Assembly (NCBI RefSeq): GCF_002775205.1
Contig: NC_036447.1
Location: 33,298,220 to 33,362,219 of the forward strand
Reading direction: 5' to 3'
Origin: Xiphophorus maculatus
Lineage: Eukaryota > Chordata > Actinopteri > Cyprinodontiformes > Poeciliidae
Length of the DNA stretch: 64,000 bases
A model generated the notes under the pieces. The model was not told the DNA's origin. It did not search any database and was given only the letters and a program-made list of their open reading frames with translations. A program made the position numbers and the translations under genes. This document shows, piece by piece, positions 23,001 to 49,414 of this stretch; within the stretch, counting starts at the first letter, position 1, and each line of letters starts with the position of its first letter.

Positions 23001-26000
23001 TGCATACAAGGTGTAGGAGCCATTTATCCTTTCCTATGTTTATCGCCACCAGGGGGCATATTTCATTTTGAGTTCTGAGTGTCTGATGGGGGATGGGGTT
23101 ATTTAAGGTCAACCATGATTCTGTTCAGGTGTTGTTAATGGGAAGCGGCAACAGTTTTCTACTGTGCTTGGTTTGGATTGATGTTGAATTTATGTGGATC
23201 TAAATGGAAATAGTAAGACAATGGACATTGTTCTGACAATAAATGACTTTATTATAAGTCAAACTGAAGATAGGCATTATGAATCTTAACTGAGCACACG
23301 TGAAACCAACGTCTTTCAGGAACAGCAACTAGTAGACAAAAATATAGGATTTTAGCCGCTACACAAGGACAGTTTAAACTCAACACCAGAGCGGATAATT
23401 CCATGAAAAGAAGAGAGGGATCTTAAGGCAACAGAAAGAGGTTCAATGGCTAAAGCAAACAGGAGGGGAGAAAGAGGACCACGACCTAATGCAAATAGTG
23501 GACGGGATTAGTGACAATACAAGCCTGAGGAGATGTATAAAGTAGTTTGATCCAGGACACAAACCTATCTCCAAAACCAAACCTATTGAGAACGGCAAAG
23601 AGGTACTCCCATTCTACACGATCAAAGGCCTTCTTGGCGTCAAGAGAAATAATCACCTCAGGGGACGTGGGCAATGAGTTGAAAAGACTGTATTCAATAG
23701 CGTACGAATATTAAAAAACAACTGGCGGCCTTTGCTGAATCCATTCTGTTCTTGTGAAATAATCTGAGAAAGAACCATCTCAAGCCAAGTTGCAAGATCT
23801 TTAGCCAAAATCTTAAAATCCACAATTAAGAGCGACAGGGGCCTATAAGGCTCACAAGCAGTAGGATCTATACCCTTCGTCAACAAGAGTGAAATTGAGG
23901 CCAGGGCTAGGGTGGGAGGCAACAGGTCACGCCCGAGCGATTCATTATAAACATCAAGAAGAAGAGGGGCTAACTTGACTTTAAACCTTTTGGAAAAACT
24001 TGGCAGGAACTCCGTCTGAGCTGGGCGCTTTACCACTCTACATATTTTTGTTTGATGTAAATATTTCTTCCAATTCAATAGGAGAGTCAAGTTGATCAGA
24101 AATAAATGTATTTATTCTAAGACTGTCAATATTCTTAAGAAAGGCAAATAGCTCATCTAAGTCTGATTGTAATTCAGATTTATATAGATCCCGATAAAAT
24201 CTCTTAAAGATGTTACTGAAAGATACAGAATCGGAAACGAGATTGCCTGACTGATCTTTGACTTGCGATATTGAGCGAGAGCTAGCTTTAAAATCTGGAT
24301 TATCAAAATTTGGTGCATAAATGTTCACTAATAAAACAGGGGTGTGAAACAAACAGCCTGCTATTATAAGATATCTGCCATTTGTATCATTTATTATTTT
24401 TGATGCTGTAAAATGAACCTTCTTATTAAATAATATGGCTACTCCTCTAGCTTTAGAGTTAAATCCCGAGTGGTAGATCTCTCCAACTCATGAATATCTG
24501 AGCTTGAAATGATTTTCATCCTGCAGATGCGTTTCCTGAAGAAATACTATGTCAGGGTTTAGGTGCTTCAGATGTGAATATAGTTTAAATCGCTTCACCT
24601 TTTTATTAAGACCTTTAACATTCCAACTTAGGAATCTAACAGCAGAAGATGTTGAGGAAGCTAGGGTTAGGGATAGGGTTGTGAACGGACATGTGACCAG
24701 TCGTTTACAACAGAGGTTGAAAAACACTGCCACCCCCCAGAAAAGAGGCTGAAAAAGAAAAAGGAGAAAAAGTAAAAAAATAAGGATAATAATAATACTA
24801 AAGATAAACAGGTACAACCATCTTTTCCACCCCTTGCTTGCACTCTGTGCTTCCCCAGGTGAAGGAACCATGCAGACTCCAAAAGGAGTCACTGGAAAAC
24901 TTATACTTACAGAGAAATAGCGCAACAGAAGAAAACACTTCTAAGTACTAAGCGACAAACAGCAGCAAACAGATGTTTCATTCAAAACAATAATGTGTGA
25001 ATTTTTTCATACACTGGTTGCATAGCATACCTATGCATGATTAAAAAGCTGCCTGGTGTTACGCAGTGCCCTGATTAATGAACACATTTCATTTACCCTC
25101 AGTGATTAAATGAGTCCCATGTCACTTTGCTGTTGACCCAAATAACAGCACTTCATCCTCACTCTGTGCTTTATGTGTGTGTCGGAGAGATATTTTTAGT
25201 GCAATGAGTTCTCATTGAGCACATTTAAACTCTCCCCACTCTGATGAATTAACACACATTCAAGTCCTGGTGATTGTGTGTTAGATGTGGATGGAAAACA
25301 ATCATCAGACTAACTGCACAGTAAACAGGAGATTCTGACAGAACTACTGTCTGAAACTGTTTGATCCATTTGCAAGTTGTCTTCTTACATTTCAGACTAG
25401 CTCCTTGGGAAAGATGACCAAGTTTTTCAGGTGTAAAAACACAGATTCGAAATGACAACATAGCTGACAACATTTAAAACATCTTAGGGGTTTAAATGGA
25501 GACTTCATCAGATAAAGAAAAGCAGTCTCAATGACAACAGCTTGAGTGATGAATCTTTAGAAAGATTTAGACGTTACCTTTTGGATATGACAAATTGTGT
25601 CATATCTAGCTTTCTGAAGATTTTAAAAGGAGTCCCCCAAAGCAATTTTTTTTTAGATAAATAGATATAGACAAACAGATAGACAAATGCTGCTGCCCCA
25701 GCAGATGACAGCAGAACAGATGGAGCTCTCAACAACAAACTTATAGAAGAAGATCTGCAGCATAATAACTATAAACGCCATACTGCTGTCTTGGCTCGCA
25801 CACGCTCAACCCGAACTGTCAAAAGCATGACTATAACTCAGCCTTCGGTCCCTGACATCACCGTTGTACCGCCGAGAGAGAAAAAAAGGGGATGTAAGCT
25901 CGGCGGCTCGGCTGATACAATTTTCAATCAGTCTACAGTTAACTCACACTTTGTGAATAATGTCAGAGTTGCTACCTGTAACTAGTCCAGCTCCTTCGCT

Positions 26001-28441
26001 GGGCTGGTGGTTTTGACGGGTTTGAATCGCTGCCAACGAAAAAGTCTCGTTCATCTCCAAGATGAGGAACAAAATATGCGTCCAGTTTTTGGCTTTTCCT
26101 TGTTCTATTTTTTCCCTCCTTTTCACTTTGCCGCTCCATGGAGCTCCACTCATGTTAACCTAGTCTGTAGAAATGCTCTAGCTAGTTTGCCATCTGTTGC
26201 CAAGAGACTGATGATGGTGTTGGTGGACGGCTGGTGACAAGCTTTACCCAGAATAAACTTGGAGGCAATATTGGCGATCCTCTTGTAATTTTGCATGTCA
26301 TAAAGTTAAATGTAAGAGTGAAAATAAAGCCAGTACTGTAACACAACATTTTTATTTTTTTTACCCCTCCAGGAGGTCTTTTGTGGGCTCTAGTGTCCCT
26401 TATATGACAATGGGCTGACAGAAAATGGGGAAGGAGAGGGAGGAAGACATGCGGCAAATATTGTCGGGTCCGGGAGTCGAACCCGCGACGGCCGCGTGGA
26501 GGACTCAAAGGCTTTCAAATATGGGTCACGCTAACCACTACGCCACCACGGCACGCCTGTAACACAACATTTTATTCAATATTTTACACCTACTATGTCA
26601 CTAAAATCAGTTGGTCTTGTAAAGGTTTTAGCAACCATGAGTCAAAAATGACTGGGGCAACCTCGCAGATATTTAAACTTTTATATCTTATTCATTGCTC
26701 TTGCAGCAATGGCTAAAAACAATAAAAGCAAGAGGCAACTAGAAATAATCAATGTGGCTTAAATTTAAACAGAAGTACGTCACCATTCGTGGCATATAGG
26801 CTGTTGGAGCCTATTAAGAATTTGATTAATTTATTTTTGCTAATGTATTAAGGTTACAGATCTAAATTTATATAAATAATATATCTATTGTAACTTGTTT
26901 ATTTATTTGTTTTGTTTAGACCCTCCTCCTTATCAGGTGGCCTCCTGCTGTGATTAGGCAGCGGAAGCAGCTGCTGCAGGGCATCTGATTGTTTGGTTAA
27001 GGAGCGAGGGGTGAAATAGTTTTTCCACCGCACCAAATAAAGTTTAATTTTACATTTTTTGGAAAGTCAACTCGGAGAGTGTTTCTGTTATTTTTGTACA
27101 TTGAGAAAGTCACCGTTTGCCACCAGAAAACTTTCCGCGAGTGCTTTGTTTTGGATGAGTCGGAAAACCCTCCTCCTAGAAACTACTCTGGCACCTTTTG
27201 ATTTTTGTTAAAATCCAAGAGTAGCCGTAACATAGGCTATTGACCTTTTATGTGAAAGTTATAGCGTTTTGTTTGCTTTGGCGAGTACGCCAAGTTCACC
27301 GCTCGGTCAAGACCTCTGAACATATACAAAAACTCAGTTTTTCTGATAACTTTTAATGCCCCACCCCTTAACTGCATTCTGACTTAAACTGAAGCCGATA
27401 TGTCAAAATCCTTAGGAGGAGTTTGTTAAAGTTCAAGGTGTGTATAAGTGAAAAATTGTCAAAATTTGCCCTTTGTACCAAAATGGCTGCCTCATTTAGA
27501 TCTACTTATGTACTGAATTTTAGATATCTACGACATAAGGTTTGTGCTATCTCACTTAGGGGGCACTGTAGACCAGTTTGGCCACGCCCATGTGCGATTC
27601 CAGTGGAATCCAAAATTTTAAGTTGGGGGACAATTTTGGGTGACGTTTGGTGAGTTTTTGAATATTTTTAAGCCTCCAGAAAGCTGCATACTTTGCTGAA
27701 AAAATAAGAAATCCTGTGATTACAATAGGCTTTCACAGTGCTTCCCTGCTTGGGCCTAATTAATAAATTCTGTCTTTTTGGAAGAAAAAGATGAAAACAA
27801 TAATATAGAACTATTTTAGCACCATTGCTTTGAATTAGCCTTAACTGAAGAGAAGGTGTTTAGAGATGTGGCGCATTCACTGACCTAACAGAGAGAGAGA
27901 ACTCTCCTGGAGCTGATTCACTCGCCCGCACTAGAAATACTCCAGGATCCTGCCAGCACAGTCGTTGTTCAGCCTCCAGTCTTGATATCGCTCCTGCAAA
28001 CCAGCTAAAGAAACAAACAGAAACTATAAACCTAACTGCAGATGATTCTTAGCTAAATCATAATGTTTAGATTTAGTCAAAAATGATGGCTGTGACACAT
28101 CAAATGTAGAAAATCATCAGAAAAAAATTAGTGTTTCTTATTAACACAATTTGGATAATAGATTATTTACAGATGAGGGTGCAGAGAGATGTAGTTCTCA
28201 GGTATGAATCCACGTTTCCCCTCAATCTCAGCTGTGAACCAGAAAGAGTCTCTCTCCATTTCTACCACCTACAGTGCAAATCCACAAGCCTCCGTTACTC
28301 CATGTGAAGATGCAGAAAAACCATTCAAATATGCAGACATATGCAGCATGTCTCCATTCTTACCTTGACGATGTCTCCTTTCTGGAAGCTGATCTCATCT
28401 GCCTCTGATGCTGTGAAAGAGAAGAGAGCCACAGCCTCCAT
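17023..28441 (-). CDS. grap: grap, GRB2-related SH3-SH2-SH3 adaptor
   Basis: Exons in reading order: 28441-28364, 28268-28171, 28004-27885, 17583-17290, 17205-17023 (stop TAA). Start [18 protein letters not shown] opens the first SH3 domain, which ends [13 protein letters not shown] (residues 1-58). The SH2 domain (about 60-150) has [16 protein letters not shown] with the phosphotyrosine-binding arginine, and [18 protein letters not shown]. The second SH3 runs from [11 protein letters not shown] to [20 protein letters not shown]. Such adaptors link phosphotyrosine receptors to Ras signalling in lymphoid and other cells. Neighbouring slc5a10 fits mammalian synteny. Oddities: the third intron is 10.3 kb; the linker between SH2 and the second SH3 is much longer than in mammalian GRAP; and the linker exon has a frame disruption, so the exons sum to 773 nt rather than a multiple of three. 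Gads/GRAP2 is the alternative, but its long linker and size differ. Confidence 0.85.
17943..17991. other. Hairpin with perfect 17-bp stem in grap intron
   Basis: AACAGTCATTCAGTCGC (17943-17959) and GCGACTGAATGACTGTT (17975-17991) are exact complements around a 15-nt loop. It is not inside a recognised repeat. It could be a small foldback or a hairpin RNA precursor. Confidence 0.6.
18303..18440 (-). repeat. LINE/SINE 3' tail with CCATCCAT start (copy 1)
   Basis: Begins with CCATCCGTCCGTCCATCC and ends GTCCATCGCAGGG, with a body like that at 50302-50425 (TGGTGCCTAT, GGTGGAGACACCCTGG). Two copies of one retroelement tail; this one is more diverged and its flanks only loosely match. Confidence 0.6.
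18640..18837. mobile_element. MITE family B, partial copy
   Basis: Matches the right part of the elements at 43870-44418 and 60076-60835: AAAGACCAAATTGAAAGG, TTTTAAGTCATATTTTATAT, and the end AACACTGCCCCTTTAAA. Confidence 0.6.
19509..19590 (+). repeat. (GTAT)n microsatellite
   Basis: About 20 uninterrupted GTAT units followed by GTACGTACG. It produces long artificial frames on both strands that are not genes. Confidence 0.97.
19723..20085 (+). mobile_element. Solo LTR, 363 bp, with 5-bp target-site duplication
   Basis: Starts TGTCATGA and ends TCATGACA, an 8-bp perfect terminal inverted repeat with the TG...CA rule. CTTCT flanks both sides (19718-19722 and 20086-20090). A TATTTATTCCC element and ATTAAATATTC near the end suggest promoter and polyadenylation parts. 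No internal retroelement coding sequence remains, so it arose by LTR-LTR recombination. Confidence 0.85.
20940..21120 (+). pseudogene. THAP-domain fragment, probably from a P-like DNA transposon
   Basis: The plus strand reads [20 protein letters not shown] then FFIF, and after a frame change [28 protein letters not shown], which follows the layout of the C2CH zinc finger called THAP. The expected later cysteine and histidine are replaced (AGYF instead of a CSxHF-type motif). It lies in sequence that separates two parts of the L1-like LINE. Confidence 0.5.
22140..22387 (-). mobile_element. tRNA-derived SINE (copy 2) with a LINE-like tail
   Basis: The minus strand starts GGGGCATGCTGTGGTGGTGC, has GGTTCGACTCCCGG, and ends GCGAAATAATTTCCCTGCTG then GGATGAATAAAGTAATTC and a (TTC)n run. 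The tail is shared with 41561-41640. It interrupts the L1-like LINE. Confidence 0.75.
23012..23363 (+). mobile_element. Solo LTR, 352 bp, inserted in the reverse transcriptase region of the L1-like LINE
   Basis: Starts TGTAGGAGCC and ends GCCGCTACA, so TG...CA with imperfect inverted ends. CAAGG flanks both sides (23007-23011 and 23364-23368). Removing it joins GVEFKLS directly to LYADDLLL of the host LINE, which confirms the borders. AATAAA at 23241-23246 is a likely polyadenylation signal, favouring the plus orientation. Confidence 0.88.
26353..26557 (-). mobile_element. tRNA-derived SINE (copy 3) with 16-bp target-site duplication
   Basis: TGTAACACAACATTTT flanks both ends (26337-26352 and 26558-26573), which fixes the borders. 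The minus strand carries GGCGTGCCGTGGTGGCGTAG, the B-box GGTTCGACTCCCGG and a pol III-type T-rich/A-rich 3' end. It is the best preserved of three copies here. Confidence 0.88.
26876..27235 (+). repeat. Possible LTR remnant
   Basis: Starts TGTAACTTG and ends CCGTAACA, with AATAAA at about 27035, so it has the outline of an LTR. The flanking pentamers do not match, so it may be old or misdelimited. Confidence 0.3.
27240..27780 (+). repeat. Probable dispersed repeat in grap intron 3
   Basis: Sequence with CGAGTACGCCAAGTTC, GGGGGCACTGTAGACCAG and CACAGTGCTTCCCTGCTTGG resembles sequence that recurs in fish introns, from memory only. There is no second copy in this window. Confidence 0.3.
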
Positions 28442-28478
28442 CCTGCACAGTAAGCATCCACCAGTTTTACTTCACAAG

Positions 28479-28519
28479 TGAGTGGAGTGGAGTGGAGTGG
28501 AGTGGAGTGGAGTGGAGTG
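28479..28519 (+). repeat. (GGAGT)n pentanucleotide repeat upstream of grap start codon
   Basis: About eight GGAGT units, 40-80 nt upstream of the grap ATG on the other strand. An AG just before the ATG (GTGCAG|GATGG) suggests that this repeat lies in a 5'UTR intron rather than in mRNA. Confidence 0.8.
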
Positions 28520-31075
28520 CAGCGCAGCAGAGATGGCAGGGTGAGATAATCAGCATGTTCGTGCTGACCTGCTGCAGCTCTGAAGTTAATCAGAGACGAT
28601 TCTGAAATGTCTGTCACTGTGTTCGTCCATGCGATGGAGTTGTGGAGAGGCTGTGAGCACATGGAGGTGCTGACTGCCCTCTCAGTCTCCATCTGCGCAG
28701 TCTGCATCCTCCAAACACTGGGGATTTAACAAAGAGCCTCTAACCAAGGGACAGTGGTGACACGGAAAGCTTGACACAGATGAAGAAATGAAAAGAACTA
28801 AAAATAGACAGAGTAGTGACTTTTTATTTTAATAACAGAAACCTTGATGCAGCTACTGATATACGTGTGATTGTCTACACACCTTGATCACCTTCAATAA
28901 TCAAACCTGTTTGGAGTTAATCTGCTGAACCAAACTTGTTTTCTTTTTAGTGACAATGAAATGACCCCATAGATGCATTTCATGCACTTCAGCGCACAGA
29001 CCAATGCGTTACATCTTTATGAGACAAAAACTGAGGAAAGTACTATTTACATTCGAGGGAAGTTTTCACATCCTTTTATCTTTTTTTTTATTATTTTGTG
29101 TGCATGTCAGGTTATTGTCTGAGGATAAATGCAGTTCAGTTTCATATTTACGTTTAAACAATCAAATATTAAAATCATGAAAAAACATTGGGTTTGATGC
29201 TTCTTGGTCTAAATAACTGAATGGAGTAAGATTTCAGTGTAATTAGGTGAGTTTTGGTGGTTTGTAGTTTGTTATTGTCCACAGAAAAGGTTTGCGTGGC
29301 TGCCGCACATTTTCACGCCATGGAAAAAGTGTGCATATATTTACGCAAACTTTGACGCAAAGTTCATTTTTATACATGCTGACTTGTGAGTAAAATATGG
29401 CGCCGCATATATTTTGTGCGTACACACGCCTTAGACATGAAGAACAGAAGCTGTTCTTCTGATGCAAGGTGAGGTGTGATTGTAAAACAGTGTGTTTCTA
29501 GCAAAGTGCTCTGACTTGCTGGGGTAATGAATGACACTAAAGAGCAGGATAATACACCATAAGTTAGATTTCATGTCAAGTCTTGACCTCTGAAAGAAAG
29601 AATCACAATTAGAGTAATAATAATGTCCTGGGACCATATACTCCTTTCATGCTGTGCAGTTTTTAATATTGTTAATCCCCCAATCTAGTGGACACTTCAT
29701 TATTTAACAGTCAGAGATGCTTGATTGCACTCGTACAAAATCTCCCCTGAAATAAAGCACCCTGACAAACAGCTTGATGTGGATGTAATTGGATGAATAT
29801 GCAGAGTAGTGGTGGCCAAGGAGCAGGCACAGGAAACAGAGGGCAAATGGTTGCGTCATGAATGAAGTTATGTGTACAGGCAGTTACAGCGTCCACTAAT
29901 GAGTACAGTTGATCAGATGTAGAAGATCCCTGTAGAGTGCAATTGGAGGCGAGTTTTGGATATTCATGAGCCTCTGTGACTGTACTGTGCTACTAGATGC
30001 TACATAGTTTATACTCATTACAACATGGTGAATTGATGTGAAGTATCACCTTCCTTTTATTGGTTGTATCGTTGCATGTTCAGATACTTATTCCCTCTAG
30101 TTTGACATGCTTAGGAACTGGAAGAATTTTGGTATTTACTTTTGGACAGTTGCCTTGATGCGCAACTGTGACATCAAAGTATTGTTTTTATAACTGGGAG
30201 GAGCTGACTAGCATCTCAAAACTAAAATAATACCTCAACAATGATATCAAATCCCAGAGGAGTTGGAAAGGAGGCTTCATGGATGCAGAGCAGGACCAAA
30301 GAGCAGAAAAAGGAGGCGGTTCAAGCTACGTATTCCTAACCATGAGACCAGAGAGAGATTTAGAGAGCAGTAGCACAAGCAAATGAGATGGCCTAGCACC
30401 ACTTACCTGGATGGTGTCATCCAGAACATGCTACTGTGGAACATCTTCTCTGCTGGATAATGAACTGTTAGTTGTGTCTTTAGTCAGGGGCTTCTTCAGA
30501 TTTACTGCAAAACAAACTGCTACTGGAGATCCTTCCTGCTCACAGCGTCATTATCCACATCGAGTCTGAAGATTCTTGGATATGAGTTACATTTAATTTC
30601 TCTTTGAGAAAATAAAGTATTTTTGGATAGAATTTGAATTGAATTATACTTAACAGTTGGCATTAGGCATTTTTTACACATCCTTCATCATTCGTATAAC
30701 TCCAGGCCCACATGCTGTGTTTCTGGAAAAAAGCAATGCAAGCTATTTTACTGCATAAATTTATTAGGTTTTTTACAGATATCTACCAGGATTGCTAATG
30801 TATTTGTCAGTGTTTGTACACAAAGATTGCTCTTAGCATGAAAAGGCATTACAAGAGGCTGGAGGTCTGGTCATAGCTGAAAGTTGCGCAAAATCACAGA
30901 TGAATCCAAACCCAGAAAGGTCTCAAGATGCTATACTCCTGCCTCTGTCCATTATATTTAGTTTTTTCTTAAACCATAGGAAAATCTACAAAACATTAGA
31001 CAAGTTAGGGGGGTAATGAGACACATCACAGGTAATCCTGTCAATAAAAGATCTAAAACTGAAATTTGTCTGTTT
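28520..31075. other. Intergenic region between grap and brat1
   Basis: The 5' end of grap faces the 3' end of brat1. No promoter motif or further gene is recognised. 29270-29440 is GC/TACGCAA-rich and repeat-like, and 30200-30660 looks like a LINE tail. Confidence 0.5.
30200..30660 (+). repeat. 5'-truncated retroelement tail
   Basis: Contains CTACTGGAGATCCTTCCTGC, CACAGCGTCATTATCCAC and ends with TTTCTCTTTGAGAAAATAAA then GTATTTTTGGATAGAATTTG and AATTGAATTA. This matches the remembered 3' end of a common fish LINE; borders are approximate. Confidence 0.45.
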
Positions 31076-31668
31076 AAAGCTGCAATATGTAACTTTAAAA
31101 AAAATCATTTATTTTACATCTTTTTTTCTGTGAAAAGATTGATCTCCACCTCCTCCCTGAGCTACTATTGCAATCTGAAGTAATGCACCACTCCTGACTA
31201 AAAACAGGAAAATCAGAGCCAGGAGGAGGGTCTTAGCGCTGTCACTCAATCTCATGTACTTGCTGCTAAATGTTCTAATGGCGGAGAAACAACTTGCTGT
31301 TACAGAGAAACTGTTGGTAGCCATGCTAACTAGCCTTAGCATTCACTACAGGCTTTGTTAGCTGCAGCATAGTGGGGAGAAAGGGGGTTGGAGGGATCAA
31401 GGCAATGAGCGGCGCCACAATGAGAGTGATTGACATCGCTAAGACCCGCCTGATTGGTTGTTTCTAGTTAGTGTTGAGAGATGGCAGAACAGCTTGATTT
31501 TTTCAGATTGTGAAAAAATCTGTGAAAAAAATCACAGATGTTATGTCTCATAACATAATAGTATGTTATGAGACATACTGTCTCATAACATACTGTCACC
31601 AAACAGTGACAGTTTCAACAAATATGTAAAAAAAATATTTTTTATGAAAGTTATATGCTGCAGCTTTA
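31076..31668. mobile_element. Palindromic MITE family A, copy 2
   Basis: Left end AAAGCTGCAATATGTAACTT and right end, on the other strand, AAAGCTGCAGCATATAACTT. The right half contains a perfect 14-bp hairpin, ATGTCTCATAACAT (31543-31556) against ATGTTATGAGACAT (31563-31576), plus a third partial unit after it. It ends 66 nt beyond the brat1 stop codon, so it probably forms part of the brat1 3'UTR. Confidence 0.8.
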
Positions 31669-31733
31669 AATCAGCATGTATGACCTATGTGATTGTACTG
31701 ATTGAAGATGGTTTGTTTCTGTGTGTCTGGCTG

Positions 31734-48993
<17,260 letters not shown>

Positions 48994-49414
48994 GTCTCCA
49001 GCACGTTATAAAATCTATTAAAGTTATACAGATTTTCGGTTTAACTCCAAGAGCTAAAGATAGCTAAAATACGTCTTCGTTTGATATGTTCATTCAGTCT
49101 AAGCTCGACTTTTTCTCGCGGGAACTGAACTCGCAATGACCAAAAGAACAGCTAGACACTTTGTAGATCTATAAGTAGTTGGATGGGTTAAACAGTCAAA
49201 GTACAGTATGTGGCTACCTACCCATCATTTTAATTTACAGATCTGGGTTTTCTTCGCAGCGCTCCCACGCGCCTCCGAGCCGCTTCCGGCGCTCCGTTTC
49301 CGCCTCTTCGTCCATTTTCGCACATGGTGCCGTACCGGCCGAGCATCGTTAGCCTCACGTTTTCCCGAAATTCCGTTCCCTCTTTGACAGACATTTGATC
49401 TCTTGCCCTGGTAA
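48994..49414. promoter_or_regulatory. Bidirectional brat1/eif3b promoter
   Basis: Only 421 bp separate the two start codons, which point away from each other. The eif3b side is GC- and CpG-rich (about 49255-49380). An ETS/GABP-like CTTCCGG sits at 49283-49289, and an E2F-like TTTTCTCGCGGGAA at about 49111-49124 nearer to brat1. No TATA box is placed to serve either gene, as usual for housekeeping CpG promoters. Transcription starts are not known from sequence. Confidence 0.75.

Larger units (their letters stand above)
20235..24660 (-). mobile_element. L1/Tx1-like LINE, heavily broken and with nested insertions
   Basis: On the minus strand, homology runs from an endonuclease start ([31 protein letters not shown]) near 24640, through [12 protein letters not shown] and [10 protein letters not shown], an internal deletion of the rest of the endonuclease, then [46 protein letters not shown] and [14 protein letters not shown] of the reverse transcriptase. 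The C-terminal part continues at 22610-21773 and 20840-20252 ([37 protein letters not shown]). A solo LTR (23012-23363), a SINE (22140-22387) and a THAP-type fragment region (about 20845-21770) interrupt it. Numerous stops; not active. It lies in the same orientation as grap, in its intron 3. Confidence 0.82.
24661..27884. other. grap intron 3, left of exon 3
   Basis: Contains a SINE (26353-26557) and repeat-like sequence at 26870-27240 and 27240-27780. Open frames near 25791-25985 and 27423-27653 show no family resemblance or splice support. No gene is called. Confidence 0.55.

Noticed and set aside
25791..25985. Open frame of 64 codons in grap intron 3
   Set aside because: No family resemblance, no splice context and repeat-like surroundings.
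26876..27235. Third solo LTR
   Set aside because: TG...CA outline and AATAAA are present, but the flanking five bases do not match, so it is listed only as a weak repeat.
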